NCBI RefSeq assembly: GCF_003863335.1
Contig: NZ_RRAZ01000025.1
Location: 1-53,873 of the forward strand
Origin: Falsigemmobacter faecalis
Lineage (GTDB): Bacteria; Pseudomonadota; Alphaproteobacteria; Rhodobacterales; Rhodobacteraceae
Length of the DNA stretch: 53,873 nucleotides
Direction of reading: 5' to 3'
Shown here piece after piece: positions 42,112 to 50,502 of this stretch; the first letter of the stretch is position 1, and each line of letters begins with the position of its first letter. Under the pieces are notes generated by a model, which was not told the origin of the DNA, did not search any database, and was given only the letters and a program-made list of their open reading frames with translations. The translations under genes were made by a program, and so were the position numbers.

Positions 42112-43043
42112 GTGAGCTGATCTTTCTGCGGCCCTGGTGGCTTTTGGCGCTGCTGCCCCTCGCGGCTCTGGCCTTTCGGCTCTGGCGGGATCCGCCGCAT
42201 GGCGACTGGGGGCGGGTGATCGCGCCTGAGATGCTGGCGCTGCTGCAGCGCTATGGCTGGCTCAGGACGGGGGCGGCGGGGCGGCTGCGGATCTGGCTGC
42301 CGCTGTCGGGCGCACTGCTGGTGCTGGCGCTCTCGGGGCCTGCGGTGCCGCGCGCGGGGCAGGCGGAGTATCGCCGCCTTGATCCTTTGCTGCTGCTGCT
42401 GGATCTGTCGCCCTCGGTGGTGGCCTCTCCGGTGGCGCTGGCGGGGCTGCAGACCGCCGCCATGCGGCTTTTGCAAAGCGCAGAGGGGCGGCCGGTGGGG
42501 CTGATGGGCTGGGCGGCGGATGCCTATCTGATCTCGCCGCCGACCTCCGATGCCGAAAGCCTTGAGGGGACGATTGCGGTGCTGTCGCAGGACACCATGC
42601 CGGTGGCCGGCTCGCGCCCCGATATTGCGCTGTCGATGGCCCGCGATCTGTTCGCCGATCCTGAAGAGGGCGGTGGACCGGGCATCGGCGGCGCCGATCT
42701 GGTGGTGATTTCTGACGGTGCGGGCATCCGTGAACTGGCGGTCGAAGAGGCCCGCCGCCTCGCCTCGGACGGGGCGCGGGTCTGGGGTCTGGCGCTGCCC
42801 GCAAGCGCTGAGGGCGCGCCGCCGCCGGAGCCCGGGTCCCTGAGGACGCTCGCCCAGGCGGGGGGTGGTCAGGCCTTTGACGAAGCGCAAACCCCGGATC
42901 TGGCGCGGGCGATTGCCTCTGCTGCGCGGATCCGGCTGGCGCGCGATCCGCAGTCGGCGGCCGCTTTGCAGGACTTTGGCCCCTGGATCCTTGGTCTTGC
43001 CCTGCTGGCGCTGCTGCCGCTGTTCCGGAGGCGTGAGGGATGA
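42108..43043 (+). CDS. mxaL: Second VWA-domain membrane protein (MxaL/BatB-like)
   Basis: This 311-residue protein parallels the preceding one: N-terminal membrane helices (PWWLLALLPLAALAFRLW; LPLSGALLVLALSG), then a VWA domain with Asp99-Leu-Ser-Pro-Ser in LLLDLSPSVVAS and VVISDGAGIREL, and a terminal helix (PWILGLALLALLPLF). The metal site is recognisable but its loop differs from MxaC (SPSV rather than SGSM), so metal affinity may differ. I choose ATG 42108, which overlaps the mxaC stop (ATGA), over the GTG-started frame at 42093. Paired VWA proteins of this kind are the rule in MoxR operons. Confidence 0.8.
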   Translation: MSELIFLRPWWLLALLPLAALAFRLWRDPPHGDWGRVIAPEMLALLQRYGWLRTGAAGRLRIWLPLSGALLVLALSGPAVPRAGQAEYRRLDPLLLLLDLSPSVVASPVALAGLQTAAMRLLQSAEGRPVGLMGWAADAYLISPPTSDAESLEGTIAVLSQDTMPVAGSRPDIALSMARDLFADPEEGGGPGIGGADLVVISDGAGIRELAVEEARRLASDGARVWGLALPASAEGAPPPEPGSLRTLAQAGGGQAFDEAQTPDLARAIASAARIRLARDPQSAAALQDFGPWILGLALLALLPLFRRREG

Positions 43044-43642
43044 AAGCTCTGTCTGCAGTCGCGCTGCTCTGCCTGATCGCGGCTTTCGCGCTTGGCGGCA
43101 CTGCCCCCTTTGCCCGCCTTGCCTTTCTGCTGGGACTGCCCGGGCTGGCCGCGCGGGTCAGTGATGATCCCTCTGTGGCCGGCGTGGGCTGGTATCTTGC
43201 GGGCGATTACCCAAAGGGCGATGACGCCTTTCGTCGCGCGGGGCGCAATTCCACCTATAACCGCGGCCTCAGCCTGGCTTCGGTGGGGGCCTATCCACTC
43301 TCGGTTGCCTACTTCCGGGCGGTTCTTTTTGTGAACCCCTCCGACAGTCAGGCACGTGAGAATATGGCCTATGTCTCAACTCTTTACCCCCCGGTCGTCG
43401 GCGAGGCCAATAACGCAGGCCGCATCAAGGCCGAGGCCTATAAGACCCATGGCGGCGCCGTGGTTGAGGGCGTCCGCCGGCTGGAGCGTCCGCTGGATGA
43501 AGGCGGTCGGGTCGCCGATGCGGCCTGGCTTGCCGCGCTGGCGGATGATCCGGGTGAATTTCTGCGTCTGCGCCTTGCCGAAGAGCATATGCGGCGGCTC
43601 TCATTGGGGCTGACCCCGCCGGAGGAGGGCGACCCATGGTGA
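43040..43642 (+). CDS. mxaK: MxaK-like membrane-anchored protein
   Basis: This 200-residue protein has an N-terminal hydrophobic segment (AVALLCLIAAFALGGTAPFA, then LAFLLGLPGLAA). The rest is probably periplasmic: a TPR-like helical region (AGWYLAGDYPKGDDAFRRAG-like layout and YNRGLSLASVGAYPLSVAYF), then NPSDSQARENMAYVSTLYP. This fits MxaK or the small TPR partner of Bat operons. It overlaps mxaL by 4 bp and the next gene by 7 bp. The mxaK name follows size, order and membrane anchor more than any catalytic motif. No enzymatic activity is expected. Confidence 0.65.
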   Translation: MKALSAVALLCLIAAFALGGTAPFARLAFLLGLPGLAARVSDDPSVAGVGWYLAGDYPKGDDAFRRAGRNSTYNRGLSLASVGAYPLSVAYFRAVLFVNPSDSQARENMAYVSTLYPPVVGEANNAGRIKAEAYKTHGGAVVEGVRRLERPLDEGGRVADAAWLAALADDPGEFLRLRLAEEHMRRLSLGLTPPEEGDPW

Positions 43643-44742
43643 TCCGTCTGCTCCTTGCACTGCTGCTTCTGTGGCCGCTGACGGCCCGGGCTGAGGGCGA
43701 GTTTTCCCTGAAATTTCTACTGGCAGAGCCGGTGGATCGCCCCGTCGTCGGGCAGATGATCCCGGTGATCCTGCGCGGGCGCTATGACCGTCACATCGCC
43801 GGTGAAAAGCTGGTTCTGCCGCCCAGCGACACCTTTGACTGGATCCAGACCAAAGCCGATGAATGGTTCGAAGAGCGCATCGACGGCAAAAACTGGATGA
43901 TCCTGCAGCGCCATCTGGCGATCTGGCCGCGCCATGACGGCGTTTTGCAGTTCGGCCCTGCCGAGCATCAATTAACCATCATCACCCGGGCGGGCCAGCG
44001 CGCCACGGCCAGCGTCAAGGCTGAGCCCCTGGTGGTCTCGGTCGCGCCCCATCCCGATCCGAGGATGAACGGCTGGAAATTCGCGGCCCGCGCGGTGGAG
44101 ATTGAGGACAGTCTCTCAGGCGATCCCGCGCGGCTTCCTGACGGTGAGGCGGTGACCCGCCGTGTGACGCTGCGCGCGCTCGGCTCGCTGCCCGAGCATC
44201 TGCCGCCGCGACCGCTGATTTCCGAGCCCTGGCTGATCACCTTTTCAGCGCCCGTGCGCCGGGAGATGCGCCGCACCCCGGAGGGCCCGGTGTCCGAGGT
44301 GGTCTGGGAGTGGCAGTTCCGTCCCGAACATGGCGAGCCGGGGGTGCTGGAGCCGATCATCATTCCCTGGTTTGACACCGTCAACCACCGCATGAGCAGC
44401 GTGGAAATTCCATCTATTACAATTGGCTACGCCAGTTATTACACCGGGCAGAATGTAACGGGCCGTCTGCCTGGCTCTTTGAAATGGGGCCTTGCCGGGG
44501 CGGTGTTGGCCGGTCTGGTGGCGGGCGCCGTCTTAGCCCTGCTGCGCTTTGACGCGCTGCGGCCCGGGACGGGCCTGACGGATCGGCTGCGCAGGTTTGA
44601 CCCGCGGCGATGGCTGGCCCTGTGGCAGGCGAAGCGGCGCGGGGATCTTCTGACGGAGCGTCGGCTGGCGGAGGAGCTGAACCTGCCGCCCGCCCGCCGC
44701 GCCGCGCTCGATCGGCGGATTTATGGCCGGGGACAGGTCTGA
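43636..44742 (+). CDS. BatD-like periplasmic protein of the MoxR operon
   Basis: This 368-residue protein has a signal peptide (RLLLALLLLWPLTARA, cut before EGE) and a beta-rich periplasmic region in repeats (FLLAEPVDRPVVGQMIPVIL; GDPARLPDGEAVTRRVTLRA; TGQNVTGRLP). One transmembrane helix lies at about 282-303 (WGLAGAVLAGLVAGAVLALL), followed by a basic cytoplasmic tail (RRWLALWQAKRRGD). This is the layout of BatD (oxygen tolerance) proteins. In mxa clusters the large MxaA protein has a comparable periplasmic/TM plan, so this may be the functional counterpart of MxaA. It ends the seven-gene operon. Confidence 0.72.
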   Translation: MVIRLLLALLLLWPLTARAEGEFSLKFLLAEPVDRPVVGQMIPVILRGRYDRHIAGEKLVLPPSDTFDWIQTKADEWFEERIDGKNWMILQRHLAIWPRHDGVLQFGPAEHQLTIITRAGQRATASVKAEPLVVSVAPHPDPRMNGWKFAARAVEIEDSLSGDPARLPDGEAVTRRVTLRALGSLPEHLPPRPLISEPWLITFSAPVRREMRRTPEGPVSEVVWEWQFRPEHGEPGVLEPIIIPWFDTVNHRMSSVEIPSITIGYASYYTGQNVTGRLPGSLKWGLAGAVLAGLVAGAVLALLRFDALRPGTGLTDRLRRFDPRRWLALWQAKRRGDLLTERRLAEELNLPPARRAALDRRIYGRGQV

Positions 44743-44912
44743 GGCGGTTCAGGGCTTTGGGCGCAAAGGTGACGGCCGCACCGGCGTTGCGCAATCTGCG
44801 GGGGCGGAGCGACTTTCACGCCTTTAGAACGCGCCTTAAAAGCGCGCCTTTCCCCCCGCTGAGCAGGCCACTGCGATGGCCAGGGCTTCGGGATTACGCC
44901 TGAACCCGGATT

Positions 44913-45038
44913 TCAGACCGGCAGGGTGTCGGGCATGTCCGGAGGCAGATCGCCCGGCGCAGGGCCGGTCGGATCGCCCGGCAGATCGGGGCCGGGATCC
45001 GGCGCGGGGTTGCGCCCGGGGGGGCCGGGGGGCCGCAT
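44913..45038 (-). CDS. Tiny Pro/Gly/Asp-rich protein
   Basis: This 41-residue reading frame (ATG 45038, stop 44913) is composed almost entirely of Pro, Gly, Asp, Arg and Ala (RPPGPPGRNPAPDPGPD; GDLPPDMPDTLPV). A GGAG ribosome site overlapping the stop of the 86-residue gene sits 8 bp before it, suggesting translational coupling. It would be disordered. I do not recognise it, and composition alone cannot prove it is translated. Confidence 0.4.
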   Translation of the reverse strand: MRPPGPPGRNPAPDPGPDLPGDPTGPAPGDLPPDMPDTLPV

Positions 45039-45042
45039 GGCA

Positions 45043-45303
45043 TCACTCCTTCAGCGGCTGTCCGATGAGGCGGCGGCGGCGCAGATCCTCTGGGTCGTTC
45101 TGCTCCGTCTCTCCGTTGTCATTCGGATCTTCATCCAGCGGATCATTGCCGGGCAGAACATTGCCGTCCTCGTCGAGGTTCAGCGGCTCGTCATCCGCGA
45201 GGGGCAGATCCTCCTGCGCGCGGTCAAAGACCGGCTCATCGGCGAGAGGATCGGGGGTCCGGGTCGCATCAGGGCGGCCCTGCAGAGGCTCAGGTCGGGG
45301 CAT
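45043..45303 (-). CDS. Small, highly acidic disordered protein, function unknown
   Basis: This 86-residue protein is very acidic: DEPVFDRAQEDLPLADDEPL, LDEDGNVLPGNDPLDEDPND and GETEQNDPEDLRRRRLIGQP. There is no hydrophobic segment or cysteine, so it is soluble and likely unstructured, with a short basic patch RRRR near the end. The even spread of Asp/Glu and lack of rare codons argue for a real gene. It probably forms a small unit with the tiny gene downstream. I cannot assign a role. Acidic low-complexity proteins of this sort often bind metals or nucleic-acid-binding proteins, but nothing here shows that. Confidence 0.55.
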   Translation of the reverse strand: MPRPEPLQGRPDATRTPDPLADEPVFDRAQEDLPLADDEPLNLDEDGNVLPGNDPLDEDPNDNGETEQNDPEDLRRRRLIGQPLKE

Positions 45304-45419
45304 GGGGGATCTCCGGTGCTATAGCGCTGTGCGGGGATAACCCGCAGAGGGGCCGCTCTGTTCCCGCCTGGTGTCAGGGCGGGCCCGCAGGGCAATCGCG
45401 CAAAGACCGGCATCCGCAA

Positions 45420-45453
45420 AGAAAACGGCTGCCCGCCTTTCGACGGGCAGCCG
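45420..45453 (-). terminator. Rho-independent terminator after the PQQ aldose dehydrogenase
   Basis: CGGCTGCCCG (45426-45435) pairs with CGGGCAGCCG (45444-45453) around CCTTTCGA, followed on the minus strand by TTTTCTTT. It lies 18 bp past the dehydrogenase stop. Confidence 0.85.
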
Positions 45454-45471
45454 CAGATCTGTGTCGGTGCC

Positions 45472-46749
45472 TTATTTTGGCGCAATGCGGAAGATCTGGC
45501 CTTCCTCAAGCACCGCGTAAAGCGCGTTGTCGGGGCCAAGGGTCAGCCCGCGGAAACGGCCATCAATGCCCGGCAACTCCATGGTGACAACTTCAGCGGC
45601 GCTCTGGCCATCCTCAGAAAGGTCAACCACATCAATGCGGTTGCCAAGCGGCGTGCCGCCAAAGGCAATGCCCATCAGGCCAACAGCCAGCCGACCATTC
45701 CAGTCGCCCCATGCGTCGCCCACAAGGAAATCCGCCGAGCCGCTGCCCTGCGAGAGGCCGTTGTTGTTCCAGGCCGGCTTCATCGCATCGGGATAGAGCG
45801 CGAGGTCGGTCATCGACATGAATTTCGCCCGCTCAACCGGGTCCATTCCGTCGTGCTGGTTGGGCGAATAGCCACAGTAATTATCGGGGCACTCACCGCG
45901 GCCGGACTGATTGGGGCGCGGATCCCAGCCGCCGTTGCCGCCGACCACAAGGGCGGTGATCTCATCAGAATGCCAGGGGCCATGCTCTGCCACCACCGGC
46001 TGACCGGTGCCGGGGCGGAAGCCGATGCCCTGAACGTTGCGGTGGCCATAGGTGTAGATGCGCGGATCAAAGCCTTCCGGCGGCTTGTTGTCGGCAGCAG
46101 CCTTGCCGTCCTTGTCGATGCGCAGGACTTTGCCCCCCAGCAGCGTCCCGCTTTGCGGCACTTCGCTGTTATGGGTGTCGCCGGTGGTCACATAAAGATA
46201 GCCGTCCACCGGGTTAAAGCGGATACGCCCGCCATTATGCGCGCCCGACCCGCCGAAGGGGTGGTCGGAATCCTTCAGCTTATAGGGGATATCTTCAATG
46301 ATATCCGTGCGGTCTGAGACATTCGAAAAGTCCTCAGCCACTTTATATTTCATCAGCCGGTTGGTGGTCGGCTCTGCCTTTTTAGAGGCCGAATAGACGT
46401 AGATCGTGCGGTTTGAGGCAAAATCGGGATCGACGGCCACGCCGTTCATCCCGGCCTGACCGTTGCAGATCAGATCCTCCTGCGGGCTGGCGAAGCCCTC
46501 AGTGCCCTCCATGCCGATCAGCTTTGTGATATCGCCTGAGGGCAGGCGCACCGAAAGGCCGTCGCATTTTTCCGTGATGAACATTGTGCCATCGGGCAGG
46601 AAGGCCACATCCCATGACTGATCGAGCCCGCTGACCACCTCGGTGATCTCAAGCTCAGGGGCGGCGGCCAGCGCGGGCAGGGCGCCCAGCCCGGCAAGCG
46701 CCAGAGCCGAGACGGTGGCATGGTAAAAACGTGAGGCGGGTCCTGGCAT
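45472..46749 (-). CDS. PQQ-dependent aldose sugar dehydrogenase (YliI/soluble GDH type)
   Basis: This 425-residue periplasmic six-bladed propeller enzyme probably oxidises aldose sugars with PQQ. A signal peptide (ATVSALALAGLGALPALA) precedes the mature protein. Family motifs are visible: GLDQSWDVAFLPDGTMFITE at the start, GQAGMNGVAVDPDF, GAHNGGRIRFNPVDGYLYVT with the catalytic-type His, GHRNVQGIGF, PVVAEHGP and the end LGPDNALYAVLEEGQIFRI. ATG 46749 follows GGGAGGAG. Soluble GDH-B is its best-known relative. The acceptor and exact sugar are not visible. It shares PQQ and the periplasm with XoxF, suggesting common cofactor supply. No pqq biosynthesis genes lie in this window. Confidence 0.85.
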   Translation of the reverse strand: MPGPASRFYHATVSALALAGLGALPALAAAPELEITEVVSGLDQSWDVAFLPDGTMFITEKCDGLSVRLPSGDITKLIGMEGTEGFASPQEDLICNGQAGMNGVAVDPDFASNRTIYVYSASKKAEPTTNRLMKYKVAEDFSNVSDRTDIIEDIPYKLKDSDHPFGGSGAHNGGRIRFNPVDGYLYVTTGDTHNSEVPQSGTLLGGKVLRIDKDGKAAADNKPPEGFDPRIYTYGHRNVQGIGFRPGTGQPVVAEHGPWHSDEITALVVGGNGGWDPRPNQSGRGECPDNYCGYSPNQHDGMDPVERAKFMSMTDLALYPDAMKPAWNNNGLSQGSGSADFLVGDAWGDWNGRLAVGLMGIAFGGTPLGNRIDVVDLSEDGQSAAEVVTMELPGIDGRFRGLTLGPDNALYAVLEEGQIFRIAPK

Positions 46750-47053
46750 TTGTAAGTCTCCTCCCAGAGATAAAGCCTGCCCTGTCACGCCTGCGGACAG
46801 TCAGGCCGGAACCACAGCCCGGGCTTTGGCCCTGTCTCAACACCTGGTCGGGTGAGGGGGCAGGTTCCGGGCAACCATCCAGAGACTAACATCTTTTCGC
46901 GATCTGTCGCCTGTTTTCCGTGAGGCCGTAAAAAATTCGCGCGCGGCGCCGCCTCACAGCTTTCCCGCTGCGAAACCGCCGGGCGGCACAGACGAAAAGG
47001 CCCGCAGGGCGCGGGCCATGCGGGCTTTGCTGTCACGGGCGGTGCGGGTCGGA
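46750..47053. other. Intergenic region with sugar-dehydrogenase leader and cupin terminator
   Basis: It holds the promoter and leader of the PQQ sugar dehydrogenase and, at 46994-47017, a hairpin serving the cupin gene. No coding signal was found. Confidence 0.5.
46994..47017 (-). terminator. Probable terminator after the cupin gene
   Basis: GGCCCGC (46999-47005) pairs with GCGGGCC (47011-47017) and the minus strand continues TTTTCG. The 7-bp GC stem lies 37 bp downstream of the cupin stop. Confidence 0.6.
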
Positions 47054-47590
47054 TCAGGCCTCGGGGGCCGCGTGGATCGGGTCCACCCAATAGACATTCT
47101 CAGGCGGCTCAATGGGGTCGACGTCGGTGATATTGACCACCACCGCCTCATTGTCCGAGCGCACCAGCACGCATTGCAGCACCTGGGTGGGATCGGCGTT
47201 GATCTCCTGGTGCGGCACATAGGGCGGGACATAGATGAAATCGCCCGGACCGGCTTCGGCCACAAACTCCAGCCGCTCGCCCCACCGCAGACGCGCAAGG
47301 CCCGAGACCACATAGATCACGCTTTCCAGCGGGCCGTGATGGTGCACGCCGGTCTTTGCATCGGGTGCAATCGCCACGGTGCCGGCCCAGATTTTCTGAG
47401 CGCCGACGCGGGCATGGTTGATCGCGGCCTGACGGAACATGCCCGGGGTCTGAGCGGTATTGCTGTCGAGCTGGTCGCCTTTGATCACGCGCACGCCGTC
47501 GAACTTCCACTTCGGCGCATCGCCGTCATGGGCGTGGTCGTGGGAGTGATCGTGGCTGTGGTCGTGATCGTGCAGATGATCGTGCGGCAT
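47054..47590 (-). CDS. Cupin protein with a histidine-rich N-terminus
   Basis: This 178-residue cytoplasmic protein starts with a remarkable His/Asp tract (residues 2-22, repeated HDH and HSHDH units), which should bind divalent metal. A single cupin domain follows at about 70-150: motif 1 TGVHHHGPLESVIYVVSG and motif 2 GDFIYVPPYVPHQEINAD provide the metal ligands (His-His-Glu and His). It may be a dioxygenase, isomerase or metal-delivery protein. No catalytic class is evident. I start at ATG 47590 after AAGGAAAG. It is divergent, with 745 bp between, from the operon at 48336-53189. Shared regulation is possible but unproven. Confidence 0.8.
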   Translation of the reverse strand: MPHDHLHDHDHSHDHSHDHAHDGDAPKWKFDGVRVIKGDQLDSNTAQTPGMFRQAAINHARVGAQKIWAGTVAIAPDAKTGVHHHGPLESVIYVVSGLARLRWGERLEFVAEAGPGDFIYVPPYVPHQEINADPTQVLQCVLVRSDNEAVVVNITDVDPIEPPENVYWVDPIHAAPEA

Positions 47591-48335
47591 GACGCTTTCC
47601 TTCTTTCGCAGCGCGAAGCTTCCGCGCAAAGGCAGAGACCTCAGTCCTCCGCCCGTCGCTCTGACTTAGCCGCGCAGCGCCAGCCTGTGCAAGCGCGGCG
47701 CTGCGGCGGAACAAAAGCCGGATTTTGAGCCGCGCAGCAGCCTCAAAGCCCGCCCCCGATCTGAGGCGCGGGGTCCGGCACGCAGATGCGGGCGCAGGAA
47801 GATCCTTTCAGTCTGCCTTGTTTTGCTGGGATTTCAAATAACTGAGCTGTGAGCGGCGGCGGGTTTTCTTATGACGGACGGCCCGGACGCAGCCCCTTGG
47901 GCAGCACAGGGTTCTCTCGCTGGCGGGTCCTGATGCGGAATTCGGCGGCGAAATTTCCCCGGGGGAGGAGAATATTTCTCTCCCCCGCAAAAGCCCTGAG
48001 GGAGAGCCCCCTTGGGCCCGGGAAAATTACCGAAGGGCCTCTGCGCAGCGGAATGTCCTTCCCAAAGGTCACGCCAGGCGGAATATTTTCCCTGCGAAGG
48101 GCGGGGGAGAGGAATGGCGCGCCTTCCTGCGGATCAAAGGCAGAGCGGCCCCGGATCCTCATAAAGCTGCCAATGCAGGCCTTCACGTGGTTTTTTATTT
48201 CTTTTTTGCCGCAATCTTTGAATGTTCCTGCTACCGCCAGGCAGTGAGTGGTCCTTGCGGCAGCGCCCGTCTTGGTGCTTTTGCAAAGAGAGCCGAAGCG
48301 CAATGACCCTGCCTGCCCGGGGCCCGGAGAGAACC
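47591..48335. other. 745-bp divergent region with an imperfect palindrome, no gene accepted
   Basis: I find no convincing gene. The 144-codon minus-strand frame at 47869-48303 is low-complexity and unlike any family. The stretch 47930-48130 is patterned. GGGGGAGGAG is followed by AATATTTCTCTCCCCC (imperfect palindrome, 47961-47986). About 130 bp further on, a GGGGGAGAGGAAT block and a GGAATATTTTCCC block lie in similar sequence. It may be a short interspersed repeat. The promoter of the plus-strand operon should lie in 48150-48335. Confidence 0.4.
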
Positions 48336-49277
48336 ATGTTCCAAGTTGATGAAGCCCGCCTTGCCGGACCGCTGAGCCAGCCGCTGGGCTATATGCGCCG
48401 CACGCGGGAATGGTATCTCGGTCTGGGCTACGACAAACCCTATGAATGGGCGCATAACCCGGATGCGCCCTTCACCCGGCCCGGCAAGCCGCTGTCGGAG
48501 ATGACGGTGGCCCTGATCACCACCGCCGCGCCCTATCAGGCCGATAAGGGGCCGCAGGGTCCGGGGGCGCCCTATAACTCGGCGGCGAAATTCTATGAGG
48601 TCTTCTCCGGCCCTTCGGATCACGATCCGGATCTGCGCATCTCACATGTCGGGATTGACCGCAAAAACGCCGATATGGCCGATCAGGGGGCCTGGTTTCC
48701 GCTGCTGGCTTTGCGCAAAGCCGAAGCTGCGGGCCGGATTGGCGCGATTGCGCCGCGCTTTCATGGCGCGCCGACCAACCGCAGCCAGCGCCATACCCTG
48801 GAGGTCGATGCACCCGAGCTGCTGAAGCGGCTGCGCGAAGACGGTGTTGATGCGGCGATCCTGGTGCCGAACTGCCCGGTCTGCCATCAGACCTGCACGC
48901 TTGTGGCGCGGTATCTGGAGGAAAACGGCCTCATCACCGTGGTGATGGGCGCTGCGAAAGACATCGTGGAATATGCCGGCGCGCCGCGCTTTCTCTTCTC
49001 GGATATGCCGCTTGGCAATGCCGCCGGCCGCCCGAATGATCCCGAAAGCCAGCTGCGCACGCTGAACCTGGCGCTGGATCTGCTGGAGCAGGCGCCGGGG
49101 CCGCGCACCACGCTGGCCTCTCCCGAAGAGTTCCGCCCCGATCATTCCTGGAAGCTCGATTATTCGAACATCCACCAGCAGACGCCCGAGCAGATCAAAG
49201 CCCTGATGGAGGAGGCCGAGGCCGCCCGTATCCTCGCACGTCAGATCCGCGAAGACACCCTGAAGAAGGAAGCCTGA
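48336..49277 (+). CDS. Cysteine homologue of selenoprotein-B/PrdB-type reductase
   Basis: This 313-residue cytoplasmic protein is related to the selenoprotein B subunits of glycine/betaine/sarcosine and D-proline reductases. The key region is VPNCPVCHQTCTLVARYLEE (Cys180, Cys183, Cys187), in which the anaerobic enzymes carry selenocysteine. It is followed by VVMGAAKDIVEYAGAPRFLF and PLGNAAGRPNDPESQL. All three positions are Cys codons (TGC), so no selenocysteine is used. ATG 48336 follows GGAGAGAACC. The real substrate is unknown. Context (CoA-transferase and TauABC-type importer) suggests that it acts on an imported small organic acid or amine derivative, perhaps by thiol chemistry. Confidence 0.78.
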   Translation: MFQVDEARLAGPLSQPLGYMRRTREWYLGLGYDKPYEWAHNPDAPFTRPGKPLSEMTVALITTAAPYQADKGPQGPGAPYNSAAKFYEVFSGPSDHDPDLRISHVGIDRKNADMADQGAWFPLLALRKAEAAGRIGAIAPRFHGAPTNRSQRHTLEVDAPELLKRLREDGVDAAILVPNCPVCHQTCTLVARYLEENGLITVVMGAAKDIVEYAGAPRFLFSDMPLGNAAGRPNDPESQLRTLNLALDLLEQAPGPRTTLASPEEFRPDHSWKLDYSNIHQQTPEQIKALMEEAEAARILARQIREDTLKKEA

Positions 49278-49278
49278 G

Positions 49279-50472
49279 ATGTCGGCACTGTTCCAGGGCG
49301 TCCGCATCCTTGATTTCACGCGGTTTTTTGCGGGACCGTTCGGCACCCATCAATTCGCGTTGCAGGGGGCGGATGTCATCAAGATCGAGCCGCCTGAGGG
49401 GGAGGACCAGCGCCGCTTTCAATCGACGCCCGAATGGGTGGCGCGCAATATGGCCCCGGCCTTTGCCTCGGTGAATGTCAACAAACGCTCGCTGACGCTG
49501 GATCTGCGCAGGCCCGAAGCGCGGGTGATCCTTGAGCGCCTGGTGGCTGAGGCCGATGTCGTCTGGGAAAACTTCCGCCCCGGGGTGATGGAGCGGCTGG
49601 GCTTTGGCTTTGACGCGCTTAAAAAGATCAATCCACGCCTGATCTATTGCGCGGTCAGCGGCTTTGGCCAGGACGGGCCAGAGCGCGGCACCGCCGCTTT
49701 TGACGGCAAGATCCAGGCCATGACCGGTCTGATGACCATGACCGGCAATCCCGAAGACGGCCCGATGCGCACCGGCATTCCGATCTGTGATCTGATCGGC
49801 GGGATGAGCGGCGCTTTTGCGGTGGCGGCCGCACTTTATCGCCGCTCGGTGACGGGCGAGGGCGAGTTTCTCGACGTCTCGATGGTCGAATCCACGCTGA
49901 ACGTGCTGACGCAGCAGGTGTCAGAGGTGACCATGGCCGGGATCGTGGCGCAGCAATACGGTAATCTTTCGGTGACGCGCAAAGTGACGGCCGACCGCTT
50001 TGCCTGTGGCGGCGGCTGGCTGATGCTGGCGATCCTTCTGGAAAAGCAGTTCATCCGCCTGATGGAGACCATCGGCCGCGCCGATGCGCTGGCGGATCCG
50101 CGCTTTGCCGACTGGCAGTCGCGCAGCGATCACGCTGCCGCTCTGCGCGCCATCATTGAGGGCGCGATGACCGCGGGCACGCCCGAGGGGTGGGCGGCAA
50201 AGCTCACGGCTGCGGATGTGCCCTGCTCGGTCATCCTGAGCATCGATGAAACGCTGCAGCACCCGCAGCTTCAGGCGCGCGGTTTCCTGCAGACCGTGCC
50301 GTCGGACTACGGCCCGATGACCTTTGCGGGACCGGGGTTCCGCACCGCCAATGGCCCGGGCGTCATCACCCGCGCCCCGGTCGCTGCCGGGACCGACAAC
50401 GAGCAGATTTTGACAGAAGCGGGCTTCAGCCCGGATGAAATTTCCGCCTTCCGCAGCGCGGGTGCGCTGTGA
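49279..50472 (+). CDS. Family III (CaiB/BaiF) CoA-transferase
   Basis: This 397-residue transferase swaps CoA between carboxylic acids. Typical features are the start VRILDFTRFFAGPFGTHQFA, IKIEPPEGEDQRR, VNVNKRSLTLDLRRPEARVI and WENFRPGVMERLGFGFDAL. The probable catalytic Asp171 lies in GIPICDLIGGMSG, where formyl-CoA transferase has its acyl-accepting Asp. FQSTPEWV and SDYGPMTFAGPGFRTA are other family blocks. ATG 49279 is 1 bp after the preceding stop, so the two proteins are made together. It may activate the imported substrate (or the product of the Cys-rich protein) as a CoA thioester. The acids involved cannot be told from sequence. Confidence 0.88.
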   Translation: MSALFQGVRILDFTRFFAGPFGTHQFALQGADVIKIEPPEGEDQRRFQSTPEWVARNMAPAFASVNVNKRSLTLDLRRPEARVILERLVAEADVVWENFRPGVMERLGFGFDALKKINPRLIYCAVSGFGQDGPERGTAAFDGKIQAMTGLMTMTGNPEDGPMRTGIPICDLIGGMSGAFAVAAALYRRSVTGEGEFLDVSMVESTLNVLTQQVSEVTMAGIVAQQYGNLSVTRKVTADRFACGGGWLMLAILLEKQFIRLMETIGRADALADPRFADWQSRSDHAAALRAIIEGAMTAGTPEGWAAKLTAADVPCSVILSIDETLQHPQLQARGFLQTVPSDYGPMTFAGPGFRTANGPGVITRAPVAAGTDNEQILTEAGFSPDEISAFRSAGAL

Positions 50473-50502
50473 GCGGCCCCAGATATCCCAAGGGAGCATT
50501 CC

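Noticed and set aside
47869-48303. 144-codon minus-strand open frame in the cupin-operon gap
   Set aside because: It overlaps a palindromic, repeat-like region, and the product is compositionally odd and without motif.
48873-48896. Possible selenocysteine site in the PrdB/GrdB-like gene
   Set aside because: The relevant codons are all TGC (Cys) with no in-frame TGA, so this is a cysteine form and needs no selenocysteine machinery.
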